From: Treponema vincentii F0403
GTDB taxonomy: Bacteria > Spirochaetota > Spirochaetia > Treponematales > Treponemataceae
Assembly: GCF_000412995.1 (NCBI RefSeq)
Contig: NZ_KE332512.1
Location: 1,318,694 to 1,382,693, forward strand
Direction: 5' to 3'
DNA: 64,000 bases
Below are positions 16,492 through 25,223 of this stretch, in pieces; within the stretch, counting starts at the first letter, position 1; every line of letters starts with the position of its first letter. The position numbers and the translations under genes were made by a program. Below the pieces are notes generated by a model that saw nothing but the letters and a program-made list of their open reading frames with translations, did no database searches and was not told where the DNA came from.

Positions 16492-17244
16492 TTACTTGCG
16501 CCCTACCAGTATCATGGTACGGGCGCGCTCATTATAGGGGGAGCGGTCAAAATCGCCGTATATTTCGACGGAATGAAAGCCCGATAACAGCATCAGCTGC
16601 CGTAATTCGGTTGCGGCATAGAGGCGCTGCACGAAGGTATGGTCGGCTTTAAGGCCGTCTTTTGAGTAAAGCTGCCAATGCGAGCGCAAACCCTCCCACG
16701 CGCCTTCTACCGTAAAATCGGTAAGGACGGTATAGCCTGCCCGCTCGAACCATTCCCCGGCGGTAAAATCGCGTACGGCGACTTCCCGTCCCAGCATTTC
16801 GAGGATAAAACAGCCGTCTTTTTTTAGCGACTGTGCAATATTACGGATAATAAGCGCATCTTCTTCTATTGTCTTGCAGTAGCCGAAGCTTGTATACATA
16901 TTGACCGCAATATCGAAGGATGCCGGGCGTATAAATTCCCGTAAATCCGCTTGTACCCACTCGATTGTTACATTTTCCGCCGAGGCTGCTTCCGCCGCCG
17001 CATCTAAGAACGGTTTGATAAGATCGACGCCGGTAACCTGCGCCCCAAGAATAGCAAGTTCAACGGCGATACGGCCTAAACCGCATCCCGCATCAAAAAT
17101 TTTTAATTCCTGCGGCGGACGGTCGGCTCCGGCCAGTTTGAAAATTCCTTCGGCAACCGCAGGGGCTTCCTTCCAACGGGAGGTGTCAAACATAATAGGC
17201 GCATATTGCACCCAAAAAGCTTCATTTTCAAACCAATCGTTCAT
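16492..17244 (-). CDS. Class I SAM-dependent methyltransferase
   Basis: 250 residues with a Rossmann-like SAM fold. Motif I is IFDAGCGLGRIAVELA near residue 50, followed by VTGVDLIKPFLDAA, and a motif II-like region VQADLREF. The C-terminal half has the beta-strand layout of small-molecule methyltransferases (FILEMLGREV, then the tail EIYGDFDRSPYNE). Similar in type to the protein at 31982, with no clue to the acceptor. A GAGGGG ribosome site precedes the ATG. It is convergent with the symporter gene 12 bp away, and 59 bp upstream of it a TPR lipoprotein gene ends on the same strand. Confidence 0.87.
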   Translation of the reverse strand: MNDWFENEAFWVQYAPIMFDTSRWKEAPAVAEGIFKLAGADRPPQELKIFDAGCGLGRIAVELAILGAQVTGVDLIKPFLDAAAEAASAENVTIEWVQADLREFIRPASFDIAVNMYTSFGYCKTIEEDALIIRNIAQSLKKDGCFILEMLGREVAVRDFTAGEWFERAGYTVLTDFTVEGAWEGLRSHWQLYSKDGLKADHTFVQRLYAATELRQLMLLSGFHSVEIYGDFDRSPYNERARTMILVGRK

Positions 17245-17303
17245 ATCACGCCCCTCGTTTCTCCGTTTTTAGGTTCAGTCTGCCGCTTACGTTACTACTT
17301 ACA

Positions 17304-19088
17304 CTACCGCGGATTGATAGCCGTACTGTTTTGCCCCGCCTCCATGCCGGTATTTGTGTCGGGATTCATCTCGATTCGTAAGAACGTATCTAAACCGGCA
17401 TTCCGATTAACGCTGCCGTCGGCAATCAACTTTTGCCTCAGCACATTGGCGCGATGATTTTCGGAATCCAGTTTCAGCGATTGATTCAGCAGCGCGATTG
17501 CCTCCGCGATACCGTTACGTTCCGCGTATATCCGTGCCGATTCGTAAAGCATCTTGCTTTTAGTCCGTTTATCGGGCACAAGCTCCGCAGCGCGGGAAAA
17601 AAACTTAATTGCCATATCGGGTTCATTGCGGGCATCATAGATATAAGCCTGATCAACCGCTGAGGGAATCCTGTATCGGCTCTCGGCTTCCGCCTCGGCA
17701 AAATTTTTTAACGCTGCGGTCGAATATCCCTGTACGGCACGCCGGATACCGTCATAAAACGCGTCTTCATAGTGATTATCCGCTTTGTCGATTCCAAAAC
17801 AGGCATTAAAATCGCCGGAAGAAGCGAAATACCATCGTGCATACGCCTTTACCAGCGGATTATGAGGATGCGCTTCCAAAATTTTCCACATTTCTCCGTT
17901 TCCCCGCGTATAATTTTTCGGCTGAACATAGCGGTACCGGAATTCTTCCAGCTCGAACCGTATATCGTCTTTATCGGCATTCATTGCACTTTCAAGAACC
18001 TCTTCGGCGGAAAGGGTAAACGCAGAAGAAACAAACAGGCTTTTTTCCATCTCTAACGAGTAAAAATCCTTGCTTTGCAGATATTCGTCTAAAGGATTCT
18101 TTTGACTATGCGCCGCCTCTATAGCGGAGCAGGCGCGGACATACTGTGCAACAGCGGGATAATATCCCGGATTTTGCGAAATACAATCGATAAGAATTTC
18201 GGCTTTTTCTTCTTGGGTAGGAGCAGTCATCGCTAAATTATAAAAAACTTCACTTGAAGAGTCCGCATAACGGTCGACATACATTTGCCAAAAACCGCGA
18301 GCCTGATCCATATCGCCAAGCCCCGCGCTTGCATCCGCAGCAAGCAAAAGGTGGCGGCGGGCGTATTCAAACGCTTTGGGATTATGTTCGGGGAGCCCTG
18401 CCATATCGGCATACGCGAGGGAGTAGACCAAATCGTCCAGCACCGGCTGAAAATTTCCCATATCATAAGCCAAACACGACCAAAAATAGGGGGAACGGAG
18501 CGCTTCATCTTTGGCAATGCGGGAACGGAGCGCGGCAGCCTGTGCAATTTCCCCTTGATGAGCAAGCATTGCGGCGGCATTCTCCAAGAAAATATGTTCA
18601 CCGGTCAGTCTAAATCCCTCCTGCCAAAACGGCACGGGTGTCCGGTATGTTTGCTTTATTTTATCCGCTTGAATAAGCGCTTCCGTCCCGATACCGGCAT
18701 AAGAAGTACCCAACAGTGCTTCCGCAATGGCTGCAGCGTCTTCTATCCGATCTTCCTGTAACAACGTATGGGTGAGTGCTGCCTTGAGCATCGGGTCATC
18801 GGGGTGTTTTTTTAAACCTGTCTGCATGGATTGCAGGGCTTGAACAGGACTATGCAGCTGCAGTTCCCGTTTTGCAATGCTTAAATACTGAACAGGGAAC
18901 CGAGCTTTTTTACGCAGTGCGCTGAGACTTTTCAGTGCTTTTTGCGTGTTGCCATCTTCAATAGTGCTGTCGATTGAATTCAGTTTTTGTTGAAAAAGCT
19001 CATTCTTATCCGCTTTTGAACATGCCGCTATAAGAATGCAGAGCAAAAAGCTTGCTATAAGAAAGAGCTTAGTTTTTGTCCTTTTCAT
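17304..19088 (-). CDS. TPR-repeat lipoprotein
   Basis: 594 residues. The signal peptide ends with lipobox ILIAAC (Cys23 acylated). The rest is almost all helical, with degenerate tetratricopeptide units; clear ones are near 55-120 (ALQSMQTGLKKHPDDPMLKAAL) and near the C-terminus (DMAIKFFSRAAELVPDKRTKSKMLYESA, then EAIALLNQSLKLDSENHRANVL). It is likely a periplasmic, lipid-anchored scaffold. The start overlaps the end of nusB by 20 bp, so translation is probably coupled and it belongs to the alaS-parvulin-nusB transcript. Confidence 0.87.
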   Translation of the reverse strand: MKRTKTKLFLIASFLLCILIAACSKADKNELFQQKLNSIDSTIEDGNTQKALKSLSALRKKARFPVQYLSIAKRELQLHSPVQALQSMQTGLKKHPDDPMLKAALTHTLLQEDRIEDAAAIAEALLGTSYAGIGTEALIQADKIKQTYRTPVPFWQEGFRLTGEHIFLENAAAMLAHQGEIAQAAALRSRIAKDEALRSPYFWSCLAYDMGNFQPVLDDLVYSLAYADMAGLPEHNPKAFEYARRHLLLAADASAGLGDMDQARGFWQMYVDRYADSSSEVFYNLAMTAPTQEEKAEILIDCISQNPGYYPAVAQYVRACSAIEAAHSQKNPLDEYLQSKDFYSLEMEKSLFVSSAFTLSAEEVLESAMNADKDDIRFELEEFRYRYVQPKNYTRGNGEMWKILEAHPHNPLVKAYARWYFASSGDFNACFGIDKADNHYEDAFYDGIRRAVQGYSTAALKNFAEAEAESRYRIPSAVDQAYIYDARNEPDMAIKFFSRAAELVPDKRTKSKMLYESARIYAERNGIAEAIALLNQSLKLDSENHRANVLRQKLIADGSVNRNAGLDTFLRIEMNPDTNTGMEAGQNSTAINPR

Positions 19089-19512
19089 GTAAGCAGTCTA
19101 AACACTCTCGTTTGATGCTGTCAAGTACTGCGTTTACAAACTTAAAAGAATCATCGGTACCATAAATACGAGCGATGGTAACCGCTTCGTTAATTACAAT
19201 TCTTGGATCGGTATCTTGCTGAAAGAGCAGTGAATAGGTACCTAACCGGAGTATAGCCTTATCAACTAATTTAAGCCGGTTAAAATCCCAATTTTCCAAA
19301 TTTTTAGCGATAAGCCCGTCAATCTCATCGATATGTTCAACAGCTCCTAAAAAAAGAAGCTGCGAAAATAAAAAATCCTCGTCATGCAACTCTTTACCGG
19401 TACGCTCAACCCATGGAAAGGGCAATAAATCATCAGGCAAAAGTGATCCTGCATCCCAAGCATAAAGCGCTTGAAATGCGAGAATCCTTCCGCGTCGTCT
19501 TCCGATTGCCAT
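19069..19512 (-). CDS. nusB: Transcription antitermination factor NusB
   Basis: 147 residues, all-helical NusB fold. Typical features are the RRRGRILAFQALYAWD start (RNA-binding basic N-terminus), the VDKAILRLGTYSLLF helix and the IVINEAVTIARIYGTDDSFKFVNAVLDSI signature. With NusE (S10) it binds boxA of rRNA leaders and supports rRNA antitermination. It lies 9 bp after the parvulin-like gene and overlaps the TPR lipoprotein gene, so it is mid-operon. Confidence 0.96.
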   Translation of the reverse strand: MAIGRRRGRILAFQALYAWDAGSLLPDDLLPFPWVERTGKELHDEDFLFSQLLFLGAVEHIDEIDGLIAKNLENWDFNRLKLVDKAILRLGTYSLLFQQDTDPRIVINEAVTIARIYGTDDSFKFVNAVLDSIKRECLDCLHEKDKN

Positions 19513-19521
19513 TTTTAATTT

Positions 19522-20607
19522 TTACCATGAAAGCGTTTTTTCAAGTTCCGCGCCGGTTTTAAATACGACAAAATTTTCAGGTTTACGGAGCTCGTTGGTA
19601 ACCGAAACCAGCGCATCGTTGAGCGCTTCGTTTTGGCGCTGCATAATCACCATCTTTTTTATATACTCATAAAGACTGACATTTCCACCCGGTTCTACGA
19701 CATCGCTTAATCCGAGTATTTTTGCATCTTTCTTTTCTATAACGACAAAGCATTGATAATTAACGGCTGTTTCAGTTATCGGCGAAACTTCCCCTACTTT
19801 CATGTTAAAAATTTTGAGGAGCTCGTCCATCGGAATACCGAGCTGTTCTGCTGCCAAGGAAGTTTTACTGACGAAAATTTCTCCTGCCTGATAAGTAAAA
19901 TTTTTTTCCTGTGATTTAGTACGGATATCGGCAGTATCTTTAGGGTTTGCCGTCAGTTTCTTTTGAATGTCTTTAATAGTTTTTTCGGCAGCACTCGGCT
20001 TGTCTCCTTTCGGAGCTACCACCAAGAAGAGCTGTACCGTGTCGGGCTGTACGAAGGACTGCTTATTCACCTCATAATATGAACGGATTTGTTCGTCGGT
20101 CGGGCTTGGGATAGATTGAAGCTCTTTTTGTTTTTTCTGCATCACATACGCTTGCGCGGTCAGCTGTGTCCGTAAAAAGCTTTTAAATTCAGCAAGCGTC
20201 ATACCGTTTTGCGCTTTCATATATTCGTCAAGCGACATATTGGTTTTTTCTTTAATCAGCTTGGCAAAATCCGCTTCGGATATTTGCTGCCCCAGTTGGC
20301 TGGATACGTATTCGTTGAAGTAATTGTTTACCTCCGAATCCATGATCTTTATTCCGTCTTTTTCGGCAGCCTGTACGATTAAACGCTCATTAATAAGGCC
20401 GTCCAGTGTCTGCTGCCGCTCTGCAAAGGTCATCTTACGTCCGATTTCCTTTTCCAAGGCGGAAACGCGGGTTTTAAGCTGGCCGAGCGTAATCGGCGCC
20501 CTACCAGTGAGTTTTACTTCTGCGATAGGCTGCAGGTTGGTTTGGGCAAATGCCCCTATAGACAAACTTAATGCAATAAGCAATGTAATTACGTTTTTTC
20601 TCATCAT
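19522..20607 (-). CDS. SurA/PrsA-like periplasmic chaperone (parvulin family)
   Basis: 361 residues with a signal peptide (residues 1-22, cleavage near GAFAQ). Residues about 35-165 form a SurA-N-like helical chaperone domain (LDGLINERLIVQAAEKDGI; MSLDEYMKAQNGMTLAEFKSFLRTQL). Residues about 170-300 look like a diverged parvulin domain that lacks an obvious catalytic set. The C-terminal helix (ALNDALVSVTNELRKPENF) would pack on the N-domain as in SurA. Probable role: folding of outer-membrane proteins in the periplasm. The ribosome site AGAGGA is just upstream. It lies 70 bp downstream of alaS. Confidence 0.85.
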   Translation of the reverse strand: MMRKNVITLLIALSLSIGAFAQTNLQPIAEVKLTGRAPITLGQLKTRVSALEKEIGRKMTFAERQQTLDGLINERLIVQAAEKDGIKIMDSEVNNYFNEYVSSQLGQQISEADFAKLIKEKTNMSLDEYMKAQNGMTLAEFKSFLRTQLTAQAYVMQKKQKELQSIPSPTDEQIRSYYEVNKQSFVQPDTVQLFLVVAPKGDKPSAAEKTIKDIQKKLTANPKDTADIRTKSQEKNFTYQAGEIFVSKTSLAAEQLGIPMDELLKIFNMKVGEVSPITETAVNYQCFVVIEKKDAKILGLSDVVEPGGNVSLYEYIKKMVIMQRQNEALNDALVSVTNELRKPENFVVFKTGAELEKTLSW

Positions 20608-20677
20608 ATCCTCTTCAGACTTTGATATTGTTAAACAAACAGGAAGCCGGTAAGTTACTGACAGGCATGCTCTGTGC

Positions 20678-22480
20678 CTATTTTATAAGTACCGCACGGA
20701 TACGTCTGATACCCGCCGATGACGATTGTTCTTTTTGAATTACGAACTTACCCAATACGCCGGTGTGTTCTACGTGTGGACCTCCGCATACCTCTTTGGA
20801 AAAATTCCCGATGGAGTATACTTTGACGGTATCTTCGTATTTTTCACCGAAAAGCGCCATCGCGCCGGCTCGTTTTGCTTCTTCAAGCGGCATTATTTCC
20901 ATGGTAACCGGTAAATCAGCTTGAATCTGCTCGTTGACAATACGTTCAACTTCCGCTTTTTCTTCGGCTGTCATAGGCTGCGGATGCGAAAAGTCGAAGC
21001 GAAGCCGCTCCGCCGTAATATTCGACCCTTTTTGTTCAACATGATCGCCGAGTACCATCCGCAGCGCCTTGTGCAAAAGGTGCGTTGCAGTGTGGTATGC
21101 GGTTGTTTGTTCGGAGTGATCCGCCAAGCCGCCCTTAAAAATCTGCTCGCTGCCGGCGCGGGAGAGCTCCTGATGCTTTTTAAAGGCTTCCTCAAATTCA
21201 GCTCTATCAACGGTTAAGCCCGATTCCCGCGCAAGCTCTTCGGTAAGTTCGATGGGAAAGCCATAGGTATCGTAAAGTTTAAACGCAAGCCGCCCGGGAA
21301 TAATCTTTTTGGGATTTTTTAACAGGTTCGGCTTCATTTTTTCATATTCGGCTTCACCTTTTTTGAGAGTTTCGAGGAAGCGCTTTTCTTCGGCTTCGAG
21401 TTCGGCGGTGATAGTAACTTCTTTATCCTTTAATTCCGGATACGCACCCTTGTATTGTTCAATGACAACCTTTGCAGGGATTGCTAAGAACGTACCTTCG
21501 ATACCGAGTTTTCTTCCGTGGCGGACAGCCCGTCTGATAATACGGCGGAGCACATACCCTGCACCGACGTTCGACGGTACTACCGCTTTCGGGTCGCCTA
21601 AAATAACGGTTGCCGCACGGATGTGGTCACAGATGATGCGGACGGATACGTCTTTCTCTGCATCGCTTCCATATTGATAGCCGGTTATTTTTTCGATTGC
21701 GGCGATAAGCGGCGTAAAAATCTCCGTTTCGTAGACGGACTTTTTTCCTTGCAGCATGGCAACCGTGCGTTCAATCCCCATACCGGTATCGACGCAGTGC
21801 CGCTCCAGCGTGTGATAGGAGCCGTCCTGTTCCTTGCGGTACTGCATAAATACGTCGTTCCATATTTCGACATACTTACCGCAGCTGCAGCCCGGGCGAC
21901 ATTCATGGCCGCAGGCAGGCTTTCCCGTGTCGATGAACATTTCGGTATCGGGACCGCAAGGGCCGGTTTCTCCCGCCGGGCCCCACCAGTTATCTTCGCG
22001 GGGTAAAAAGTGAATTCTTTCTTTCGGAATACCGAGCTTTTCCCAAATCTCCGCCGATTCGGTGTCGCGCGGAACTTTGTCATCGCCTGCAAAAACAGTT
22101 ACCGAAAGAAGATCGATCGGAATATCGAGGTATTGGGGGCTCGTTAAAAATTCAAAGCTGTACCCAATCGCTTCTTTTTTAAAGTAATCTCCGAGAGACC
22201 AGTTTCCCAGCATTTCAAAAAAGGTGAGATGGGAAGCGTCGCCTACCGCATCGATATCTCCGGTGCGGATACACTTTTGATAGTCCGTTAAACGGGTTCC
22301 GGCAGGGTGCGGCTCCCCCATCAGATAGGGAACAAGCGGATGCATACCTGCGGTGGTAAATAAGACGGTGGGATCGTTTTCGGGAATTACCGACTTACCG
22401 GAAATTTCCGTATGGTTTTTACTCTTAAAAAATGCAATATACTTGGAACGTAGTTCATCTGCTGTAATGTGTTTATTCAT
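20678..22480 (-). CDS. alaS: Alanyl-tRNA synthetase, short form without C-Ala domain
   Basis: 600 residues, against about 870 for most bacterial AlaRS. The class II catalytic core (motif with FFEMLGNWSLGDYF, GMGIERTV) and the tRNA-recognition helical part (GYVLRRIIRRAVRHGRKLG) are complete. The editing domain follows with its zinc-type site: HTATHLLH and, near the end, CGGPHVEHTG. The protein stops right after the editing domain (SSAGIRRIRAV), so the coiled coil and DHHA1/C-Ala dimerisation domain are absent. It charges tRNA-Ala and clears Ser/Gly mischarging. It heads the operon alaS-parvulin-nusB-TPR lipoprotein. Confidence 0.96.
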   Translation of the reverse strand: MNKHITADELRSKYIAFFKSKNHTEISGKSVIPENDPTVLFTTAGMHPLVPYLMGEPHPAGTRLTDYQKCIRTGDIDAVGDASHLTFFEMLGNWSLGDYFKKEAIGYSFEFLTSPQYLDIPIDLLSVTVFAGDDKVPRDTESAEIWEKLGIPKERIHFLPREDNWWGPAGETGPCGPDTEMFIDTGKPACGHECRPGCSCGKYVEIWNDVFMQYRKEQDGSYHTLERHCVDTGMGIERTVAMLQGKKSVYETEIFTPLIAAIEKITGYQYGSDAEKDVSVRIICDHIRAATVILGDPKAVVPSNVGAGYVLRRIIRRAVRHGRKLGIEGTFLAIPAKVVIEQYKGAYPELKDKEVTITAELEAEEKRFLETLKKGEAEYEKMKPNLLKNPKKIIPGRLAFKLYDTYGFPIELTEELARESGLTVDRAEFEEAFKKHQELSRAGSEQIFKGGLADHSEQTTAYHTATHLLHKALRMVLGDHVEQKGSNITAERLRFDFSHPQPMTAEEKAEVERIVNEQIQADLPVTMEIMPLEEAKRAGAMALFGEKYEDTVKVYSIGNFSKEVCGGPHVEHTGVLGKFVIQKEQSSSAGIRRIRAVLIK

Positions 22481-22521
22481 ATCTTAATATAGTAAAAAAA
22501 GCCATCGAACCTGTCAACTGT

Positions 22522-22699
22522 CCTTTTGAAAATAAACGGTGCATCTACTGGGTCGCTCGTTCAGCGAAGTACGTCCGTGTACTTCGCTGAACACAAGTTT
22601 GACCATTGTCAAACTTGATTCTGCTTAATACGAGCGGCATCCATGCCTCCGCTTTATTTTCGGCTAGCTCCTTGTATCTACACCGTCTATTTTCAAAAG
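22522..22699. repeat. Modular palindromic intergenic repeat (family 1, copy D)
   Basis: Ends CCTTTTGAAAATA and TATTTTCAAAAG. Modules: h1, a perfect 14-bp stem at 22559-22592 with the same GTCCGT loop as copy B but different arms (starts GTTCAGCG); h2, a 10-bp stem CAAGTTTGAC/GTCAAACTTG with a CATT loop (22594-22617); h3 around CATCCATG. Fills the space between alaS and tatD; its right end supplies the tatD stop codon. Confidence 0.87.
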
Positions 22700-23550
22700 C
22701 GTTGGCTATGCAGCACGGAGAAAAGCCTACAGCAATTCCGGTACACGGTTGAGCATAAGTGTTCAATCGAGCAGTGCCGGTATTCGCTTGCCGCCCGGTA
22801 GGTATACGGAATATTTAACGGGGTGTTTACTTCGCGCCTAACCGGCTGAGGGGCAAGATAGGGGGCATCAGTCTCCAACAACAGCCGATCGTCGGGCACC
22901 ATGCGTACCAGCTCCGCTATTTCGGATGCTGTTTCCGCATTGTCGGCGTAGGTAATGGTAGCCGGAAATGAAAGGTACCAGCCACGTTCCAAAAAGGCCT
23001 CCGCTTCTTTTTTTCCGTATGAGAAACAGTGGATAACCCCTCGATGCCAACCTACTTCGTCGATGCAACGGAGCGTCGGCTCAAAGCCGTCACGGGAATG
23101 AATGATAACGGCCAAACCATACCGTTCGGCAAGCGCAAGCTGTTCCAGAAAGAGCCGCTCTTCTCCGGCAAGGTCTCCGGTTCCCGTACCGGCAGCTCCG
23201 GCATGGTTCCAATACCGATCGATACCGCATTCCCCGACTGCCGAATAGGACTGCCCGCTTTTTAGGATAGCCTGAATATCGGTTTCGAGCATCCGCATCG
23301 CCTCCGCCCGATGTTCGATAGCGGCACGTCCCGGCCACAGTCCCGCAGAAAAATGGATAAAATCGGGTACGTTTCCGGCTGCACCCCATGCATCGGCAAC
23401 GGCCTTATACCGCGGCATAAAATCTCCGACATCGGTACCGATATCCATTATAAAAGGATATTTTTCTTCCTGCATTGCTTTCAGTATAAGCGGAAAATGC
23501 GCCGTCTTTTGTGAAATATGGCGTAAATGACAATGAGAGTCCGTGAACAA
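22693..23550 (-). CDS. tatD: TatD-family metal-dependent hydrolase
   Basis: 285 residues from a TTG start, chosen because the metal motif DSHCHL begins at residue 4 and no ATG fits. It is an amidohydrolase TIM barrel: metal ligands HCH at the N-terminus, VGECGID (Glu ligand), VIIHSRDGFEPT and GVIHCFSYG (His ligands), and LLLETDAPYLAP (Asp ligand). Family members act as DNases or related hydrolases. The C-terminal 10 residues or so run into repeat copy D, whose CTTTTGA end supplies the stop; the original C-terminus may have differed. The start region overlaps the promoter of the divergent tRNA-Leu. Confidence 0.92.
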   Translation of the reverse strand: MFTDSHCHLRHISQKTAHFPLILKAMQEEKYPFIMDIGTDVGDFMPRYKAVADAWGAAGNVPDFIHFSAGLWPGRAAIEHRAEAMRMLETDIQAILKSGQSYSAVGECGIDRYWNHAGAAGTGTGDLAGEERLFLEQLALAERYGLAVIIHSRDGFEPTLRCIDEVGWHRGVIHCFSYGKKEAEAFLERGWYLSFPATITYADNAETASEIAELVRMVPDDRLLLETDAPYLAPQPVRREVNTPLNIPYTYRAASEYRHCSIEHLCSTVYRNCCRLFSVLHSQRF

Positions 23551-23552
23551 TC

Positions 23553-23581
23553 TTGACCACCTCTATGATTTCCAGTATAGT
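23553..23581 (+). promoter_or_regulatory. sigma70-type promoter of tRNA-Leu(TAA)
   Basis: TTGACC (23553-23558) and TATAGT (23576-23581) are 17 bp apart, with the tRNA 5' end 12 bases downstream. Confidence 0.75.
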
Positions 23582-23592
23582 ATATCATCTTT

Positions 23593-23678
23593 GCCGGAGT
23601 GGTGGAATTGGTAGACACCAGGGACTTAAAATCCCTTGACTGGAAACGGTCGTACGAGTTCAAGTCTCGTCTCCGGCA
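23593..23678 (+). tRNA. tRNA-Leu (anticodon TAA)
   Basis: 86-nt class II tRNA. Acceptor GCCGGAG pairs with CTCCGGC, discriminator A. The anticodon stem AGGGA/TCCCT holds loop CTTAAAA, giving TAA. No CCA is encoded. Confidence 0.97.
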
Positions 23679-23805
23679 GATTGTTCTATTTCCTACCGCC
23701 TTTCTAAACACGTCTTCCTTTTTAAACACATCTTCTTCCTTAATTTACGCTTAATTTTTTTTCTTCTTTTCCGATATTGTGTGTATGAAGCTATGGGAGG
23801 ATCTT

Positions 23806-24717
23806 ATGAAAAAATACCATGTTCTAACGGCTCTGCTTGGGGCGTTGTTCTTATTGCCCCTCGGAGCGGAAGAATTACTCACAGCAGAAACTTACGCATC
23901 TTATTACGGAGAGGCTTTTAACGGCCGGCCGACATCAAGCGGCGAAATTTTCGACATGAATGCTTACACGGCAGCTCATAAAACACTACCATTCGGCACT
24001 TTTCTTGAAGTAACCAATCTTGAGAACGGAAAGAAGGTGGTGGTACGTGTAAACGACCGCGGCCCCTTCGTTGCAAACCGCGAAATAGATTTATCAAAAG
24101 CAGCAGCCGAATCGCTGGGAATGATCAGCCGCGGGGTAACGCGCGTCTCGATTAAAAAGGTAGATTCGCTTGACCATGCCGCGCTCGTAGCAACAAACGA
24201 CGTTTACAGTAATGAACCGGCAGAAAACGCACAAACAGAAGCGCCGGGCGTTTCCAATACACAGCCGGAAGTAGTACCCACTCAAGAGGAAGAGGCTTCC
24301 GATGTACCGGCTAAAACGTCCGACACGGAAGCGGCGCCTGCATCAGAAACAGCACAACTTGATACGCCACAAGCGCAAACAGCATCTGAAGGCAGCCAAG
24401 CGGAAAATACCGATACCAAAAAAGACACTGAAAAACCGGCTCCTGCCAAAAAGGCACAAGCTCCGACTCCGGTTTACGCTCAAGGCAGCTCCGGCGTGCT
24501 GTGGAGAATTCAGCTGGGTGCTTTTGTACGGGAAGAGAATGCACTGCGGCTTGTTGTGCAACTGAGAAAAGCAGGGTTTGACCCCGCGTACGAACGGACT
24601 GAGAAAACGGTACGGGTTGTGCTCCCGGGCATTAAGCCTAATGATCTTGAAAAAGTAAAAGAAGAGCTGGCAGCGCATTCTTTTAGAGATTATGTTATTC
24701 GACAAGAAAGCTGGTAA
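23806..24717 (+). CDS. rlpA: RlpA-like septal lytic transglycosylase with SPOR domain
   Basis: 303 residues from the ATG at 23806, which follows a GGGAGGA site and starts a signal peptide (KKYHVLTALLGALFLLPLGA); an in-frame start at 23779 lacks a ribosome site. Residues about 30-115 form the double-psi beta-barrel: ASYYGEAFNGRPTSSGE, KTLPFGT and VRVNDRGPF with the catalytic-type Asp. A Glu/Ala/Pro-rich linker (about 120-225) leads to a C-terminal SPOR domain (RIQLGAFVREENA onward) that binds denuded glycan at the septum. It would cut naked glycan strands during division. It is monocistronic and followed by repeat elements. Confidence 0.92.
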   Translation: MKKYHVLTALLGALFLLPLGAEELLTAETYASYYGEAFNGRPTSSGEIFDMNAYTAAHKTLPFGTFLEVTNLENGKKVVVRVNDRGPFVANREIDLSKAAAESLGMISRGVTRVSIKKVDSLDHAALVATNDVYSNEPAENAQTEAPGVSNTQPEVVPTQEEEASDVPAKTSDTEAAPASETAQLDTPQAQTASEGSQAENTDTKKDTEKPAPAKKAQAPTPVYAQGSSGVLWRIQLGAFVREENALRLVVQLRKAGFDPAYERTEKTVRVVLPGIKPNDLEKVKEELAAHSFRDYVIRQESW

Positions 24718-24722
24718 ACGCT

Positions 24723-24845
24723 CCTTTTGAAATAAACGGTGCATCTACTTCGTTGCTGCGCACAAATTAATCCTCAACGTATCAAAGATACGCCTGCGGT
24801 TAATTTGTGCTCGCGCCTCGTATCTGCACCGTCTATTTCAAAAGG
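24723..24845. repeat. Palindromic intergenic repeat (family 1, copy E)
   Basis: Near-perfect ends of about 22 bp: CCTTTTGAAATAAACGGTGC with its inverse at 24824-24845. The centre is one h4 hairpin with arms CACAAATTAA/TTAATTTGTG around CGTATC-AAA-GATACG, in inverse orientation to the h4 of copy B. Confidence 0.88.
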
Positions 24846-24848
24846 CGA

Positions 24849-25156
24849 CCTTTGCAAATATACGGCGCATCTGCGCCAAAAGTGTACATCCGTGTACACT
24901 TTTGGCTGCGAGTTTCGTGCTGGGCACGAAACATCGCTTCTGTGTAGCACGAGCGGCATCCATGCCGCTACTGAAAACAGTCCTCGACGTACAACAAGTA
25001 CGCCTGCGGTTAATTTTTTCTCGCGCCTCGTAAATTCAGAACGGACATGGATGTCCGTGGAATTGAACAAAAGCAAGTTTTTCGTGAGAAAAACTTGTCG
25101 TTGAACAGTGTACACGGACGTACACTGTTCAACAGGCTATTTCAAAAGGCTTACGG
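24849..25156. repeat. Large composite palindromic repeat (family 1, copy F)
   Basis: The left half carries h1 (GCCAAAAGTGTAC stem, 24875-24906), h2 (24908-24937) and h3 (GCGGCAT/ATGCCGC, 24953-24968). The middle holds an h4-like core, CGTAC-AACAA-GTACG. The right half repeats h3, h2 and h1 in inverse order and is nearly identical to the complement of 6779-6945. The right end is TTTCAAAAGGCTTACGG. A further half-element (CTTGAAATATGCCGCGCATCTACTCGTCGC) follows at about 25168-25197. Only repeats occupy 24718-25223. Confidence 0.88.
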
Positions 25157-25223
25157 AAAGGGGCTCTTGAAATATGCCGCGCATCTACTCGTCGCATTGT
25201 GATATCATAAATTTATACCCATC

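Noticed and set aside
24739-25115. Open frames on both strands (about 121 and 113 codons)
   Set aside because: Both run through repeat copies E and F, and the sequence is explained by inverted modules.
24723-25156. Possible CRISPR array
   Set aside because: The repeats are inverted and of unequal spacing, not direct repeats with unique spacers, and no cas gene is present in the window.
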